56,816 bases of DNA from Methylophilaceae bacterium (GTDB lineage: Bacteria > Pseudomonadota > Gammaproteobacteria > Burkholderiales > Methylophilaceae). Within the stretch, counting starts at the first letter, position 1. Each line of letters opens with the position of its first letter. The DNA is taken from positions 1-56,816 of the forward strand of contig CANMPB010000002.1 in NCBI GenBank assembly GCA_947499625.1, in the 5' to 3' direction. Positions 37,430 through 48,022 of the stretch are shown here, in pieces. A model generated the notes under the pieces. That model was given only the letters and a program-made list of their open reading frames with translations, had not been told where the DNA came from and did no database searches. Position numbers and translations under genes: made by a program.

Positions 37430-38605
37430 ATGAATATCAAAAGATTAATTGATTTAAATCTTAAAGATAAAAGAGTTTTTATTCGCTCTGACTTGAACGT
37501 CCCTATTCAAGATGGCAAAATTACTTCCCCTAAAAGAATTCTAGCTTCTATTCCGAGTATTACATTTGCACTTCAAAAAGGAGCCAGTGTTATGGTGACC
37601 TCTCATCTTGGCAGGCCAGAAGAAGGAAAATTTAATGAGAATGATTCATTAAAGCCCGTGGTGGAGTTCTTAAAAACCCATCTTGATTATCCTGTGCGCC
37701 TTGTTTCGGATTGGATTATTGCACCCTTTGATATAGCTCCAGGCCAATTAATAGTTTTAGAGAATTGTAGATTTAATATTGGCGAAAAGCGAAATGAAGA
37801 AGTGTTAGCAAAAAAATATGCTTCACTCGCAGATATTTTTGTCATGGATGCATTTGGAACTGCCCATCGCAAAGAGGCATCAACTTACGGTATTGCTGAA
37901 CACATAGATATTGCATGTGCAGGTATTTTATTTTTGGCTGAACTAGAGGCCCTTGAAAAAGCCTTATTGAACCCTTCAAGACCGATGATTGCTATTGTTG
38001 GTGGCAGCAAAGTTTCATCTAAGTTAAGTATATTAGATACATTGTCTGACAAAGTCGATCAGCTTATTGTTGGTGGTGGGATTGCAAATACTTTTATCAA
38101 GGCGATGGGTTTTGAAGTAGGTAGTTCTATGTATGAAGAAGATTTTGTGCCTACAGCAAAAAAAATTATAGATAAATTATCTAAGCGTGGCGCATCATTG
38201 CCTATTATTTCAGATGTAGTTTGCGGTAAGAAATTAAATGTAAATGAAAGCCCGACAACAAAAAATATTAAAGATGTTAGCAAAGATGACATGATCTTTG
38301 ATCTAGGTAAAGACTCGGTGGATGAAATTGTTAAATGTATTCACAATGCTAAAACTATTATTTGGAATGGCCCCATCGGAGTATTTGAATTTGATCAGTT
38401 TGCAAAAGGCACTGAAACAATGACGAGAGCAATTGCAGACGCATCCGCATTTTCATTAGCAGGAGGCGGGGACACTATTGCAGCAATTGAAAAATTTAAC
38501 GTTGCAAATGATATTTCGTATATCTCAACAGCAGGCGGCGCATTTCTAGAGTTTGCAGAAGGCAAAAAACTTCCTGCAATTGAAATTTTAGAAAGAAGAT
38601 TCTAA
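37430..38605 (+). CDS. pgk: Phosphoglycerate kinase
   Basis: 391 residues. The N-domain has VFIRSDLNVPI, ITSPKRILASIPSI, SHLGRPEEGKFN and the ENCRFNIGE block. The C-domain has IVGGSKVSSKLSIL, WNGPIGVFEF and GGGDTIAAIEKF for ATP binding. It makes ATP from 1,3-bisphosphoglycerate or runs in reverse in gluconeogenesis. It sits between gap and purC with no space to purC. The pyruvate kinase and aldolase genes that often follow pgk in related genomes are not here. Confidence 0.99.
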   Translation: MNIKRLIDLNLKDKRVFIRSDLNVPIQDGKITSPKRILASIPSITFALQKGASVMVTSHLGRPEEGKFNENDSLKPVVEFLKTHLDYPVRLVSDWIIAPFDIAPGQLIVLENCRFNIGEKRNEEVLAKKYASLADIFVMDAFGTAHRKEASTYGIAEHIDIACAGILFLAELEALEKALLNPSRPMIAIVGGSKVSSKLSILDTLSDKVDQLIVGGGIANTFIKAMGFEVGSSMYEEDFVPTAKKIIDKLSKRGASLPIISDVVCGKKLNVNESPTTKNIKDVSKDDMIFDLGKDSVDEIVKCIHNAKTIIWNGPIGVFEFDQFAKGTETMTRAIADASAFSLAGGGDTIAAIEKFNVANDISYISTAGGAFLEFAEGKKLPAIEILERRF

Positions 38606-39505
38606 ATGGCCGAAAATCAATTAATAGCGACATCAATTAAGAGCCTCCCTTTGCTTCATAAAGGCAAGGTGAGAGATATTTATGAGGTTGATGATAAACA
38701 TCTATTGATTGTTACAACAGATAGATTATCAGCGTTTGACGTTGTGATGAGCGAGCCTATTCCATTTAAGGGATTTGTTCTTACGCAAATGGCTGATTTT
38801 TGGTTTAATAAACTTTCCTTTGTAGTCGCAAATCATTTGTCTGGAATTGCACCGGAAAGTGTTGTAGCCGAAAATGAAGTAATTCAAGTAAAAAATCGTG
38901 CCATTGTGGCGCGCAAGTTAAAGGCGTTACCTATTGAAGCAATTGTCCGAGGTTATTTATCAGGTAGTGGCTGGAAGGATTATCAAAAAACACAATCAGT
39001 ATGTGGCTTAAAACTTCCACAAGGTTTAAGAGAGTCTTCAAAATTAAGTCGACCTCTATTTACTCCTTCTAGCAAAGAAGCAGTTGGCAGGCACGATGAA
39101 AACATTTCATATGAGGAATGTGAAGCTCGCGTTGGAAAAGAAGTCGCATTCCGCATTCAAGAAATCAGTATTAAGTTATATCAAGAAGCATCAACTTTTG
39201 CTCTCACAAAGGGCATTATTATTGCGGATACCAAATTTGAATTTGGTTTAGATGATGAAAATCATGTAGTGCTTATTGATGAAATATTAACGCCAGACTC
39301 TTCTCGGTTCTGGCCGCTAGATCAATATCGCGAAGGCGCCTCTCAGCCAAGTTTTGATAAACAATTTATTAGAGACTGGCTAGAAAATAGCGGATGGAAT
39401 AAAACACCGCCGCCGCCTTCATTACCTGAAGATGTTATTGGAAAAACAAGTCAAAAATATTTAGAAGCCTTTAAAAAACTTACAGGCCAAGACATTAAAA
39501 AGTAA
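38606..39505 (+). CDS. purC: Phosphoribosylaminoimidazole-succinocarboxamide (SAICAR) synthase
   Basis: 299 residues, the long form of about 300 found in many betaproteobacteria. LLHKGKVRDIYEVDDKHLL, TDRLSAFDVVM, ARKLKALPIEAIVRGYLSGS, ADTKFEFGL and DEILTPDSSRFWP match the family. It ligates aspartate to CAIR in purine synthesis with ATP. It begins at the base after the pgk stop and ends before a strong terminator. Confidence 0.98.
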   Translation: MAENQLIATSIKSLPLLHKGKVRDIYEVDDKHLLIVTTDRLSAFDVVMSEPIPFKGFVLTQMADFWFNKLSFVVANHLSGIAPESVVAENEVIQVKNRAIVARKLKALPIEAIVRGYLSGSGWKDYQKTQSVCGLKLPQGLRESSKLSRPLFTPSSKEAVGRHDENISYEECEARVGKEVAFRIQEISIKLYQEASTFALTKGIIIADTKFEFGLDDENHVVLIDEILTPDSSRFWPLDQYREGASQPSFDKQFIRDWLENSGWNKTPPPPSLPEDVIGKTSQKYLEAFKKLTGQDIKK

Positions 39506-39517
39506 ATTGATTTAAAT

Positions 39518-39550
39518 AAAAAAGGCGCCTTGAGTAAGGCGCCTTTTTTT
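39518..39550. terminator. Bidirectional terminator between purC and hppA
   Basis: A 14-bp stem (39518-39531 with 39536-39549; core AAGGCGCCTT), a four-base loop GAGT, an A run on the left and a T run on the right. It can end both the plus-strand purC and the minus-strand hppA transcripts. Confidence 0.9.
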
Positions 39551-39559
39551 ATTCAACAA

Positions 39560-41584
39560 TTAAAGAAGTGGCACGATGAGAAGAGCCACAATATTAATAA
39601 TTTTAATAAGCGGATTAATAGCAGGGCCAGCAGTATCTTTGTAAGGATCACCTACGGTATCTCCTGTGATAGCTGCTTTGTGTGCTTCTGAACCTTTACC
39701 GCCATGATTACCATCTTCAATATATTTTTTTGCATTATCCCAAGCGCCACCACCTGTGCACATTGAGATAGCTACAAATAAACCGGTTACAATAGTTCCC
39801 ATGAGAAGACCGCCTAATGCTTTAGGGCCTAAAGTTAAGCCTACAACAATTGGTACTGCAACAGGAAGCAATGAAGGCACAATCATTTCCTTAATAGCTG
39901 CTGTCGTTAACATATCAACGGCGCGAGCATAATCAGGTTTGCCTTTACCAGTCATAATGCCTTTAATAGTTTTGAATTGACGTCTTACTTCTTCAACTAC
40001 TGCGCCCGCAGCTCTTCCTACAGCTTCCATGGCCATCGCAGCAAAAAGGTAAGGAATAAGACCGCCAATAATTAATCCAATAATAACTAACGGGTCACTT
40101 AAATCAAATGTGGTTGCAATACCTACAGATTCTAATTTATGTGTGTAGTCTGCAAAAAGAACAAGCGCTGCAAGGCCTGCTGATCCAATCGCATAACCTT
40201 TAGTGACTGCTTTAGTTGTATTACCAACCGCATCTAATGGATCAGTCACATCACGAACGCTTTTAGGTAATCCAGCCATTTCAGCAATGCCACCTGCGTT
40301 ATCGGTGATTGGACCGTATGCATCTAATGCGACAATAATGCCAGCCATACTTAACATCGATGTAGCAGCAACTGCAATACCATAAAGGCCTGCAAGATGA
40401 TGAGATACGAAAATTGCAATACAAACTGATATTACAGGCAAGGCTGTAGATTTCATTGAAATACCAATGCCAGCAATAATGTTTGTTGCGTGACCTGTTT
40501 TGGAAGCGCGAGCAACGTGTCTTACCGGCTCATAATCTGTACCCGTATAATATTCCGTAATCCATACTAAAGCCGCTGTTAATAGTAGACCTACGATACA
40601 TGCTTGGAATAAAGCCATAGATGAAACGTTTACATTTTGGATCGAAACGCCTTCAGGAAATACAAAGTTTGTTACATAGTAGAAAGCTATAAGTGAAAGT
40701 CCGCCGGCTACGATGAGACCTTTATATAATGCAGGCATTACATTTTTCATTTTAGGCGTAGCCCTTACAAAAAAACATCCAACAATCGATGTCACGATTG
40801 AAGCCGCACCTAATAGAAGTGGATAAATAATTCCACTTGTACCATTATTTGTAATGACGAGCCCGCCAAGGAGCATAGTTGCAATTAAAGTTACCGCATA
40901 AGTTTCGAATAAATCTGCTGCCATACCTGCGCAGTCACCAACATTATCACCCACGTTATCTGCAATCACTGCAGGATTTCTTGGATCATCTTCTGGAATA
41001 CCAGCCTCAACTTTACCTACTAAATCAGCACCTACATCAGCACCTTTAGTAAAGATACCGCCACCTAAACGGGCAAAAATTGAAATAAGTGAGGAACCAA
41101 AAGCGAAACCAATAAGAGGGTTTAAATCAGTTGCTTCAGCGCCACCTAGGTACATATAAAAACCTGTGACCCCTAGAAGCCCAAGTCCAACAACTAATAA
41201 ACCTGTAACAGCCCCACCTTTAAAAGCTACATCAAGTGCTGGAACAATACCTTTTGTAGCAGCTTGTGCTGTTCTGACATTGGCTTTCACTGAGACATTC
41301 ATGCCAATAAACCCGCAAGCACCGGATAGAAAAGCACCCACGACAAACCCTAACGCAGTATCTTTTGATATAAACATAGCAATTAGAATGGCTAGCACGA
41401 CACCTACGATTGATATCGCTTTGTATTGTCTTGCGAGATAGGCTTTTGCCCCTTCTTGAATAGCAAGGGCAATTTCTTGCATTTTTGCATTGCCAGCAGG
41501 TAGTTTAAATATCCAAGCGCTCATCACTGCACCATAAAGAATTGCCAATAGCGCTGCGCCGATAATAAGGTTAAATTCTGACAT
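39560..41584 (-). CDS. hppA: K+-independent H+-translocating membrane pyrophosphatase
   Basis: 674 residues with about 16 membrane helices. It hydrolyses pyrophosphate and pumps protons out of the cytoplasm. Substrate-site motifs are [54 protein letters not shown] and [17 protein letters not shown]. The K+-dependence determinant reads GNTTKAVT (K458 and T461), the pair found in K+-independent enzymes. It has a clear AGGAGA ribosome site and stands alone, with its own terminator. No soluble PPase gene is in the window. Confidence 0.98.
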   Translation of the reverse strand: MSEFNLIIGAALLAILYGAVMSAWIFKLPAGNAKMQEIALAIQEGAKAYLARQYKAISIVGVVLAILIAMFISKDTALGFVVGAFLSGACGFIGMNVSVKANVRTAQAATKGIVPALDVAFKGGAVTGLLVVGLGLLGVTGFYMYLGGAEATDLNPLIGFAFGSSLISIFARLGGGIFTKGADVGADLVGKVEAGIPEDDPRNPAVIADNVGDNVGDCAGMAADLFETYAVTLIATMLLGGLVITNNGTSGIIYPLLLGAASIVTSIVGCFFVRATPKMKNVMPALYKGLIVAGGLSLIAFYYVTNFVFPEGVSIQNVNVSSMALFQACIVGLLLTAALVWITEYYTGTDYEPVRHVARASKTGHATNIIAGIGISMKSTALPVISVCIAIFVSHHLAGLYGIAVAATSMLSMAGIIVALDAYGPITDNAGGIAEMAGLPKSVRDVTDPLDAVGNTTKAVTKGYAIGSAGLAALVLFADYTHKLESVGIATTFDLSDPLVIIGLIIGGLIPYLFAAMAMEAVGRAAGAVVEEVRRQFKTIKGIMTGKGKPDYARAVDMLTTAAIKEMIVPSLLPVAVPIVVGLTLGPKALGGLLMGTIVTGLFVAISMCTGGGAWDNAKKYIEDGNHGGKGSEAHKAAITGDTVGDPYKDTAGPAINPLIKIINIVALLIVPLL

Positions 41585-41686
41585 ACATTCTCCTAAATTT
41601 TGGAAATCTTAAAATGAAAAACTTATTTAATAAATTATCACATTCAATAACTTTGTGACTACAAAACTAGACATTTTAATTACAAA

Positions 41687-42484
41687 TTATCCTGCGAAAA
41701 GCATTGACAAGCCGATTAAAAATAATAGACAGGCGAATATTTTTTTTAATGATAAAACAGAAATTTGATGAATCCATTTTGTTGCTAATCTTACAAAAAT
41801 TAGACTTGAAGATGTCATCAATATAAGTCCAGGTAGATAGATGTAACCGATACTGAATTTAGGAAGCTGACTGACATGTAAGCCATTTTTGATAAAGCCT
41901 AATGAAGCGCCTAACCCGATAAATACTCCTAGTGAGCTTGAGAGTCCGACAGCAAGTCGCGGTTTAACTTTATGATAAATGAAATAAGGTACAAACATTG
42001 TTCCGCCCCCAATCCCAATCACGGTCGAGATAGAAGCGATGGTGAACCCATAAATATTAGCAAAAAACCCTGATGGCAATTGAATAACACTTTTGATTTT
42101 AGGCGACTTAAAAATCTCATAGGCAGCAAAAAAGGTATAGGCAATAAAAGCATGTTTAATGAATGCGATATTTAAATGGGGTATGACAAAAGCCGTCATA
42201 GATGAGCCTAATAAAACCCCAGGGATATAATGAGCAGCTGTCGACCAATTCATGTTATTTCGTTTTGTATGATAGAAACTTGACATCCCCCCTGTAAAAA
42301 CAATAGAAGCGAGCGAAGTCCCAATGGCCATTAATATCGCTTGATCAAAGGCAGCTTGATGAAAATGGATTAAGACAAACGTGAGGATGGGAACGATGAT
42401 AAGGCCCCCGCCAATGCCAAGAAGTCCTGATAAAGTCCCGACAATGCTTCCAGCAAGGATGAGGATAATTGCTTCAGTCAGCAT
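41687..42484 (-). CDS. TauE/SafE-family membrane transporter
   Basis: 265 residues, about eight membrane helices, with glycine-rich family repeats GTLSGLLGIGGGLIIVPIL near the N-terminus and TVIGIGGGTMFVPYFIY in the second half. The inverted duplication is typical of TauE/SafE (DUF81) permeases. Members export sulfite, sulfoacetate or related anions, but the substrate here is unknown. The start overlaps the end of the DciA-like gene by 11 bases. Confidence 0.9.
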   Translation of the reverse strand: MLTEAIILILAGSIVGTLSGLLGIGGGLIIVPILTFVLIHFHQAAFDQAILMAIGTSLASIVFTGGMSSFYHTKRNNMNWSTAAHYIPGVLLGSSMTAFVIPHLNIAFIKHAFIAYTFFAAYEIFKSPKIKSVIQLPSGFFANIYGFTIASISTVIGIGGGTMFVPYFIYHKVKPRLAVGLSSSLGVFIGLGASLGFIKNGLHVSQLPKFSIGYIYLPGLILMTSSSLIFVRLATKWIHQISVLSLKKIFACLLFLIGLSMLFAG

Positions 42485-42917
42485 TTGTATGATGTTTAAT
42501 TAATCTAATAAGACGATGTCTTAAAGGCGAATCTTCGAGGTTATTTAATAAATTTTCTAAAGCAAACTTAGCTTGAGCAGGAAAGCTTTTAGATCGAGGA
42601 GGGGTAATTTTGGAATTTTTAATTACCAATTTTATTTTTAAGGATTTAATGGGGTTAGCATAGGGTATTTCTTTTTGAATGCCTTCATTCAAGTCCTTAA
42701 GAAGTGTGGACTCAATAAATTTTAATTTGCTCGCAATGCCACTGTTTTCAACATAAATGGTCAAAACGTCATCTTGAATCCCGCCGACATGAGATAAAGG
42801 GGCCAATTTGGTTGGGGCTTTGATCGACCATAGCTTTTGATAGCAAGAAATAGAGCGATTTTTCTCTCTAATCAAGGAAAATACTTCACTTTCCAAAAGC
42901 TTGTTCACGGGCTTCAT
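42474..42917 (-). CDS. DciA-like (DUF721) protein
   Basis: 147 residues. The KH-like DUF721 core has LWSIKAPTKLAPLSHVGGIQDDVLTIYVENSGIASKLKF, with the LTIYVENSxxAxxLxF pattern that marks the family. DciA loads or recruits the replicative helicase DnaB in bacteria that lack DnaC; this assignment for the present protein is by family. It is divergent from the M23 peptidase gene with only 42 bp between them, an arrangement common in betaproteobacteria just upstream of secA. Confidence 0.8.
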   Translation of the reverse strand: MKPVNKLLESEVFSLIREKNRSISCYQKLWSIKAPTKLAPLSHVGGIQDDVLTIYVENSGIASKLKFIESTLLKDLNEGIQKEIPYANPIKSLKIKLVIKNSKITPPRSKSFPAQAKFALENLLNNLEDSPLRHRLIRLIKHHTNAD

Positions 42918-42959
42918 AAGTTATAATTATCTATTATTTAAGCTAAATTTTAGATTTCA

Positions 42960-43850
42960 ATGCGAATTATCTTTGTAACAAATAGTACATCAAAGCCAAA
43001 AAGTGTCCATTTAGTGACTTTTATCGCCATAATATTTTTGTGCTTTATTGCGCTCATTCAAGGTTTTAGCTGGCTTGATTCAAAATATAACGGTGACGTT
43101 GAAGAAAAAAAATCATTAATTAGCCTTAAACTTGACCTTAATTCGGGGAGCTTTCAAAAGAATCTAGATATTTATGCAACCCAAATTGGTGAGCTCCAGG
43201 CCCGATTGATGCGTATAGATAATCAAGCACAGAGACTTCAAGGCTTCGCAAAAGAAAAATTAAAAATAAATGAAAAAAATTCCAAGCCAGCACCTATAAA
43301 ATCAGCCGGTCAAGGAGGTCCTTTTGTTCCTGAAAAAAATTTTTCCGAAGCCGAGCTTCAGTCATTTATTGATAAGTTAACGCTTGATATTGAAAAGCGT
43401 GAAGAGCACTACAATAATTTAGAAGCCATTTATCTAAAACAAAGTGTGTTTAAAGACACTTTGCCAAATGCTTCTCCAGTCAATGCTCCTTTTAATTCAT
43501 CAAGTTATGGTTGGAGAGAAGATCCTTTTTTAGGTGTGAGAGCGTTTCATGAAGGATTAGATTTTAGTGCAGAAGCTGGTCAGCCTATTAAGGCGACTGC
43601 TGCAGGTATAGTTATAGCAGCTGAAGTAACGCCTGAGTATGGCAATATGGTTAGGATCTCTCATGGATCTGGTCTTGAAACACGATATGCTCATGCGGCT
43701 AAATTATTAGTTAAAGAGGGTGATCGCATTAAAAAGAATCAAGTTGTAGCATTAGTAGGCAATACTGGAAGATCGACAGGTCCTCATCTTCATTATGAAA
43801 TCAGAGTGAATGGTGAGCCTTTAGATCCTCGCAAATATCTTCAATATTAA
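42960..43850 (+). CDS. M23 (LytM) family peptidoglycan endopeptidase, membrane-anchored
   Basis: 296 residues: one N-terminal membrane helix (about 19-38), a coiled-coil-like linker (about 55-160), then a LytM domain. Zinc/catalytic residues are intact: H197 and D201 in HEGLDFSAEAG, and H276/H278 in GPHLHYEIRVNGEPLDP. It should therefore cleave peptide crosslinks in the periplasm, unlike the degenerate EnvC/NlpD activators. It lies 36 bp upstream of secA. Confidence 0.93.
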   Translation: MRIIFVTNSTSKPKSVHLVTFIAIIFLCFIALIQGFSWLDSKYNGDVEEKKSLISLKLDLNSGSFQKNLDIYATQIGELQARLMRIDNQAQRLQGFAKEKLKINEKNSKPAPIKSAGQGGPFVPEKNFSEAELQSFIDKLTLDIEKREEHYNNLEAIYLKQSVFKDTLPNASPVNAPFNSSSYGWREDPFLGVRAFHEGLDFSAEAGQPIKATAAGIVIAAEVTPEYGNMVRISHGSGLETRYAHAAKLLVKEGDRIKKNQVVALVGNTGRSTGPHLHYEIRVNGEPLDPRKYLQY

Positions 43851-43886
43851 TTATTTCAAATTATTTCGACTAAGAATATTCACATT

Positions 43887-46556
43887 ATGTTAAAGACCAT
43901 TGTTAAGAATTTATTTGGAAGTAGAAACGATAGACTTCTTAAAGATTATGGTAAAAAAGCTCAGCAAATAAATTTACTAGAAGATACAACTAAAAAACTT
44001 AGTGATACAGCTTTAAAAGCTAAAACTACTGAGTTTAAAAAACGACTTAACGAAGGACAAAAGTTAGATGATTTATTAGTTGAGGCTTTCGCTGTTGTTA
44101 GAGAGGCAAGTTGTCGTGTATTAGAAATGCGTCATTTTGATGTACAGCTCATTGGTGGCATGGCACTTCATGACGGAAAAATTTCAGAAATGCGAACAGG
44201 TGAAGGCAAGACACTTGTTGCAACCTTGCCCATATACCTTAACGCGCTTGTGGGCAAGGGCGTTCATGTCATTACCGTAAATGATTATCTTGCAAAAAGA
44301 GATGCAGAATGGATGGGTCAGATTTATAGATTCTTGGGTCTCGAGGTAGGTATTAATTTATCTAATATTTCAAGTGAAGAGAAGAAAAAAGCTTATGAGG
44401 CTGACATTACTTACGGCACAAACAATGAATTTGGTTTTGACTATCTAAGAGATAACATGATCTTCGCTAAAGAAGAGCGCGTTCAGAGAAAGTTGCATTA
44501 CGGTTTAGTGGACGAGGTTGATTCAATATTAATTGATGAGGCGAGGACGCCTTTAATCATTTCAGGGCAGGCCGAAGATAATGTTGATCTTTATACTAAA
44601 ATTAATTTGGTTGTGGCAAAGCTATCGAAACAAAAAACTGAAGAGGAAGGCGGCGATTATTGGATAGATGAAAAAGCACATCAAGTGATTCTGTCTGAGA
44701 GCGGCCATGAGAATGTAGAGAAGTTATTGATTAAAGCAGAGCTATTATCTAAACAATCAAGCTTATATGATGCAACCAATATTTCGCTCGTTCACCATAT
44801 CAATGCATCATTAAAAGCAAGAAACCTATTTAATAAAGATCAACATTATGTGGTGAAAGACAATAGCATCATTATTGTGGATGAGTTTAGCGGAAGAATG
44901 ATGCCTGGTCGCAGATGGTCAGAAGGCATCCATCAGGCTGTTGAAGCTAAAGAAGGCGTTGAGATACAAAAAGAGAATCAAACGCTAGCCTCTATTACAT
45001 TCCAAAATTATTTTAGGATGTATGAGAAATTATCTGGCATGACTGGTACAGCTGATACTGAAGCTTTTGAATTCAATCAAATCTATGGACTAGAAACCAT
45101 CATCATTCCTCCTCATCGAACCACGCAAAGAAAAGATATGATGGATAAAGTATATCGCTCTTCACAAGAAAGATATGCTGCAGTGATTGAAGATATTAAA
45201 GCATGTCAAAAAATTGATCAGCCAGTATTGGTGGGCACCACATCGATTGAAAATTCAGAGCTCATTTCAGCATTACTTACAAAAGTAAAATTAAAACATC
45301 AAGTATTGAATGCAAAACATCACGAAAAAGAAGCGCAAATTATTGCGCAAGCGGGCCGTCCGGGGATGATTACGATTGCGACGAATATGGCAGGTCGTGG
45401 AACAGATATTGTGCTTGGTGGAAGTATTGAAGCTGATATCCATGAAATTAAGTTAAATGATAAATTAACTGAAAGTAAAAAAGAAAAAGAAATTCAAGTA
45501 ATTAAAGATGCATGGAAAGAACAAAATAGTCTAGTGGTTAAAGCAGGCGGTCTTCATATTATCGGCACAGAAAGGCATGAATCAAGACGTGTAGATAATC
45601 AATTAAGAGGTCGCGCAGGAAGACAAGGAGATCCTGGGTCCAGTCGTTTCTATTTATCGTTAGAAGATTCTTTGTTAAGAATATTTGCATCTGATCGTGT
45701 GTCAGCCATTATGGAAAAGTTAAAAATGCCAGAGGGCGAAGCGATAGAACATTCATGGGTAACAAAAGCCATTGAAAATGCGCAAAGAAAAGTTGAGGGT
45801 CGTAATTTCGATATCAGGAAACAGCTACTTGAATATGATGATGTTGCAAATGATCAAAGAAAAGTGATTTATGAGCAAAGAAATGAACTGCTTGATTCAG
45901 ATCAAACCGCTGAAACAATCTCAGCAATGAGAGTAGATGTTCTTCGTAATCTTTCACAGAGTTATATTCCACAAGGAAGCATGGAAGATATGTGGGATAT
46001 TCCTTCCTTAGAAAAAGTTTTATTCTCAGACTACGGCTTGAGTCTTTCTATTAAAGGATGGGTTGAAAAAGAACCTCAGATTGCTATTGAAGAAATTTAT
46101 GAGAGAGTCATTTCTCTTGCGAATAAGCAATATCAGGAAAAAGAGTCTTTGGTGGGTCAGGATGTTATTCGACATTTTGAAAAAACGGTTATGTTACAAA
46201 GCATTGATCACCATTGGAGAGAGCATTTATCATCCCTAGATCATTTAAGGCAAGGGATACATTTACGTTCTTATGCGCAAAAAAACCCTAAACAAGAGTA
46301 TAAGAAAGAGGCTTTTGAATTATTTGGATATCTTCTAGATACAGTAAAATCTGAGGTGACTCGGATTACTATGGTCGTAAAGATCAAAAACGAAGCTGAA
46401 GTAAATGAGATCGACCAAAAAAATAAAGATGAAGTTAAAAAGTCATCAAGCAAAAAAGATAATGTAGAAGATGGGATACCCAAAGTTGGAAGAAATGATC
46501 CGTGCCCATGTGGAAGTAATAAAAAATATAAACATTGTCATGGTGCTTTAGAATAA
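43887..46556 (+). CDS. secA: Preprotein translocase ATPase SecA
   Basis: 889 residues, full length. It powers export of unfolded proteins through SecYEG. Walker A is [14 protein letters not shown] (near 102-110), followed by [49 protein letters not shown], the [23 protein letters not shown] second motor motif, and the C-terminal zinc/SecB-binding motif [17 protein letters not shown]. In many relatives it follows lpxC closely. Here lpxC is about 16 kb away. Confidence 0.99.
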   Translation: MLKTIVKNLFGSRNDRLLKDYGKKAQQINLLEDTTKKLSDTALKAKTTEFKKRLNEGQKLDDLLVEAFAVVREASCRVLEMRHFDVQLIGGMALHDGKISEMRTGEGKTLVATLPIYLNALVGKGVHVITVNDYLAKRDAEWMGQIYRFLGLEVGINLSNISSEEKKKAYEADITYGTNNEFGFDYLRDNMIFAKEERVQRKLHYGLVDEVDSILIDEARTPLIISGQAEDNVDLYTKINLVVAKLSKQKTEEEGGDYWIDEKAHQVILSESGHENVEKLLIKAELLSKQSSLYDATNISLVHHINASLKARNLFNKDQHYVVKDNSIIIVDEFSGRMMPGRRWSEGIHQAVEAKEGVEIQKENQTLASITFQNYFRMYEKLSGMTGTADTEAFEFNQIYGLETIIIPPHRTTQRKDMMDKVYRSSQERYAAVIEDIKACQKIDQPVLVGTTSIENSELISALLTKVKLKHQVLNAKHHEKEAQIIAQAGRPGMITIATNMAGRGTDIVLGGSIEADIHEIKLNDKLTESKKEKEIQVIKDAWKEQNSLVVKAGGLHIIGTERHESRRVDNQLRGRAGRQGDPGSSRFYLSLEDSLLRIFASDRVSAIMEKLKMPEGEAIEHSWVTKAIENAQRKVEGRNFDIRKQLLEYDDVANDQRKVIYEQRNELLDSDQTAETISAMRVDVLRNLSQSYIPQGSMEDMWDIPSLEKVLFSDYGLSLSIKGWVEKEPQIAIEEIYERVISLANKQYQEKESLVGQDVIRHFEKTVMLQSIDHHWREHLSSLDHLRQGIHLRSYAQKNPKQEYKKEAFELFGYLLDTVKSEVTRITMVVKIKNEAEVNEIDQKNKDEVKKSSSKKDNVEDGIPKVGRNDPCPCGSNKKYKHCHGALE

Positions 46557-46572
46557 TTAAAGAAAGTTAATC

Positions 46573-46749
46573 ATGCTCATTGAATCTCCTTGCATTGGCG
46601 TTTGTCTTCTCAATAAAGATCACCATTATTGTGAAGGATGCTTTAGAAGCCGAGATGAAATTGCTCAGTGGATAACATTAAGTGATATACAAAAAAAAGA
46701 GGTAATCCAGATCGCTACCCAAAGACAAATTGATCTTATGTCTTTCTAA
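46573..46749 (+). CDS. DUF1289 family small cysteine-rich protein
   Basis: 58 residues. The cysteine pattern C7-x3-C11, C20-x2-C23 (SPCIGVCLLNKDHHYCEGCF) followed by RSRDEIAQWITLSD is the DUF1289 signature, probably a small metal-binding fold. The function is unknown. It begins 17 bases after secA, and its TAA overlaps the TAG of the convergent nth by sharing bases 46747-46748. Confidence 0.88.
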   Translation: MLIESPCIGVCLLNKDHHYCEGCFRSRDEIAQWITLSDIQKKEVIQIATQRQIDLMSF

Positions 46750-47381
46750 ATCAAACTCTTTTTCTTATATTCACATAAATCATAAATAACGCAATTTGCG
46801 CATTTTGGTTGTCTCGCAGTGCAAGTATATCTTCCATGAAGAATCAATAAGTGATGTGCACTTTTCAAAAATTGTGGTGGTGTAGATTTCATTAATTTTT
46901 TCTCTACTTGAAGCACAGTTTCTCCAGGTGCTAAATTCATTCGATTTGCAATTCTAAATATGTGTGTATCTACTGCTATAGCTGGCTCATTAAAAATAGT
47001 ATTTAGAATGACATTTGCTGTTTTTCTGCCTACACCGGGAAGTGCTTCAAGGACTAATCTATCTTGCGGGACAGATCCTTGATATTGAGCATGAATAATT
47101 CTAGATGTTTCGAGTATATTTTTTGCTTTTGTCTTATATAAACCAATTGTTTTAATGCAAGACTCAATATCGCTTAATGTCAATCGAGAAAGCTTTTCTG
47201 CATTGGGGGCTTGATTAAATAATAAGAGTGTTGCTTTATTTACTGATTTGTCAGTAGCTTGAGCAGATAATATGACTGCGATTAGAAGCTGAAATGGATT
47301 TTGATAAATCAGTTCAGTAGATGGATTTGGCGTAACATTTGAGAGCGTTTCAAAAATCTTAAATCGCTTTTGAGAGTTCAT
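46746..47381 (-). CDS. nth: Endonuclease III (DNA glycosylase/AP lyase)
   Basis: 211 residues from the ATG at 47381; the frame extends to 47432 but that would overlap rsxE, and MNSQKRFKIFETL aligns with the E. coli start. The enzyme removes oxidised pyrimidines. The helix-hairpin-helix LEALPGVGRKTANVIL contains the catalytic Lys, and AVDTHIFR the catalytic Asp. The 4Fe-4S cluster is C-x6-C-x2-C-x5-C (CTARQPKCANCVIYDLC). It follows rsxE, as in E. coli, where rsx and nth also form one unit. Confidence 0.97.
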   Translation of the reverse strand: MNSQKRFKIFETLSNVTPNPSTELIYQNPFQLLIAVILSAQATDKSVNKATLLLFNQAPNAEKLSRLTLSDIESCIKTIGLYKTKAKNILETSRIIHAQYQGSVPQDRLVLEALPGVGRKTANVILNTIFNEPAIAVDTHIFRIANRMNLAPGETVLQVEKKLMKSTPPQFLKSAHHLLILHGRYTCTARQPKCANCVIYDLCEYKKKSLI

Positions 47382-47392
47382 GTGGAAATCTA

Positions 47393-48022
47393 CTAACGTG
47401 CTTCGATATGATTTTTCAATGCAATGAGGCAAGCTAAACTAATAAACGCTCCTGGGGGAAGTATTGCTAAAAGAAATCCTTGGTAGCCACTAAAAAAATG
47501 AATTACAAGATTACTTGCTGAAGATCCAAAGATAAGATCAATTCCAGATAATAAAGTGCCTTTACCAAAGAGCTCTCTCAATGCGCCAAGCAAGGTTAGT
47601 ACCATTGCTAAACCAAGTCCCATAGAAAGACCGTCGAAAAAAGAAGGGACTGTATCATTTTTTGCTGCAAACGATTCAACGCGAGCTAAAACAATACAAT
47701 TAGTTACAATCAGGGGGATAAAAATACCTAAAGCTTTATAGAGTGGCTCTATAAAAGCGTGAATACTAAAATCAATGATAGTCACAAGCGCCGCTATGAT
47801 GAGAATAAAAACAGGAACTCTAATTTCTGTGGGCACAAATTTTCTAATAGGAGATATCGAGCCGTTCGATAAAGCCATGACAATAGCAGTAGCAATACCA
47901 AGGCTCAAGCCATTAATTACTGAGGTTGTCACTGCAAGTGTTGGGCATAGTCCAAGTAGTTGAACTACTCCGGGGTTTTGTTTCCAAAATCCATCTAATG
48001 CAATTTTTTTAATATCACTCAT
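47393..48022 (-). CDS. rsxE: Rnf/Rsx electron transport complex subunit E
   Basis: 209 residues with six predicted membrane helices. GFWKQNPGVVQLLGLCPTLAVTTSVINGL and IPLIVTNCIVLARVESFAAKN are the RnfE/RnfA-type signatures; the conserved Cys residues within the membrane help hold a 2Fe-2S cluster with RnfA. The protein is part of the ferredoxin/NADH-linked ion pump. Its start overlaps the rsxG stop (ATGA), and it is the last rsx gene before nth. Confidence 0.97.
   Translation of the reverse strand: MSDIKKIALDGFWKQNPGVVQLLGLCPTLAVTTSVINGLSLGIATAIVMALSNGSISPIRKFVPTEIRVPVFILIIAALVTIIDFSIHAFIEPLYKALGIFIPLIVTNCIVLARVESFAAKNDTVPSFFDGLSMGLGLAMVLTLLGALRELFGKGTLLSGIDLIFGSSASNLVIHFFSGYQGFLLAILPPGAFISLACLIALKNHIEAR

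Noticed and set aside
41166..41441. Plus-strand 91-codon frame inside hppA with Pro/Thr-rich product
   Set aside because: The composition is what antisense reading of Gly/Ala-rich membrane helices gives. No other support.
47382..47432. Upstream extension of nth overlapping rsxE
   Set aside because: The extra 17 residues have no match to the endonuclease III N-terminus; the ATG at 47381 aligns with the family start and lies just after the rsxE stop.
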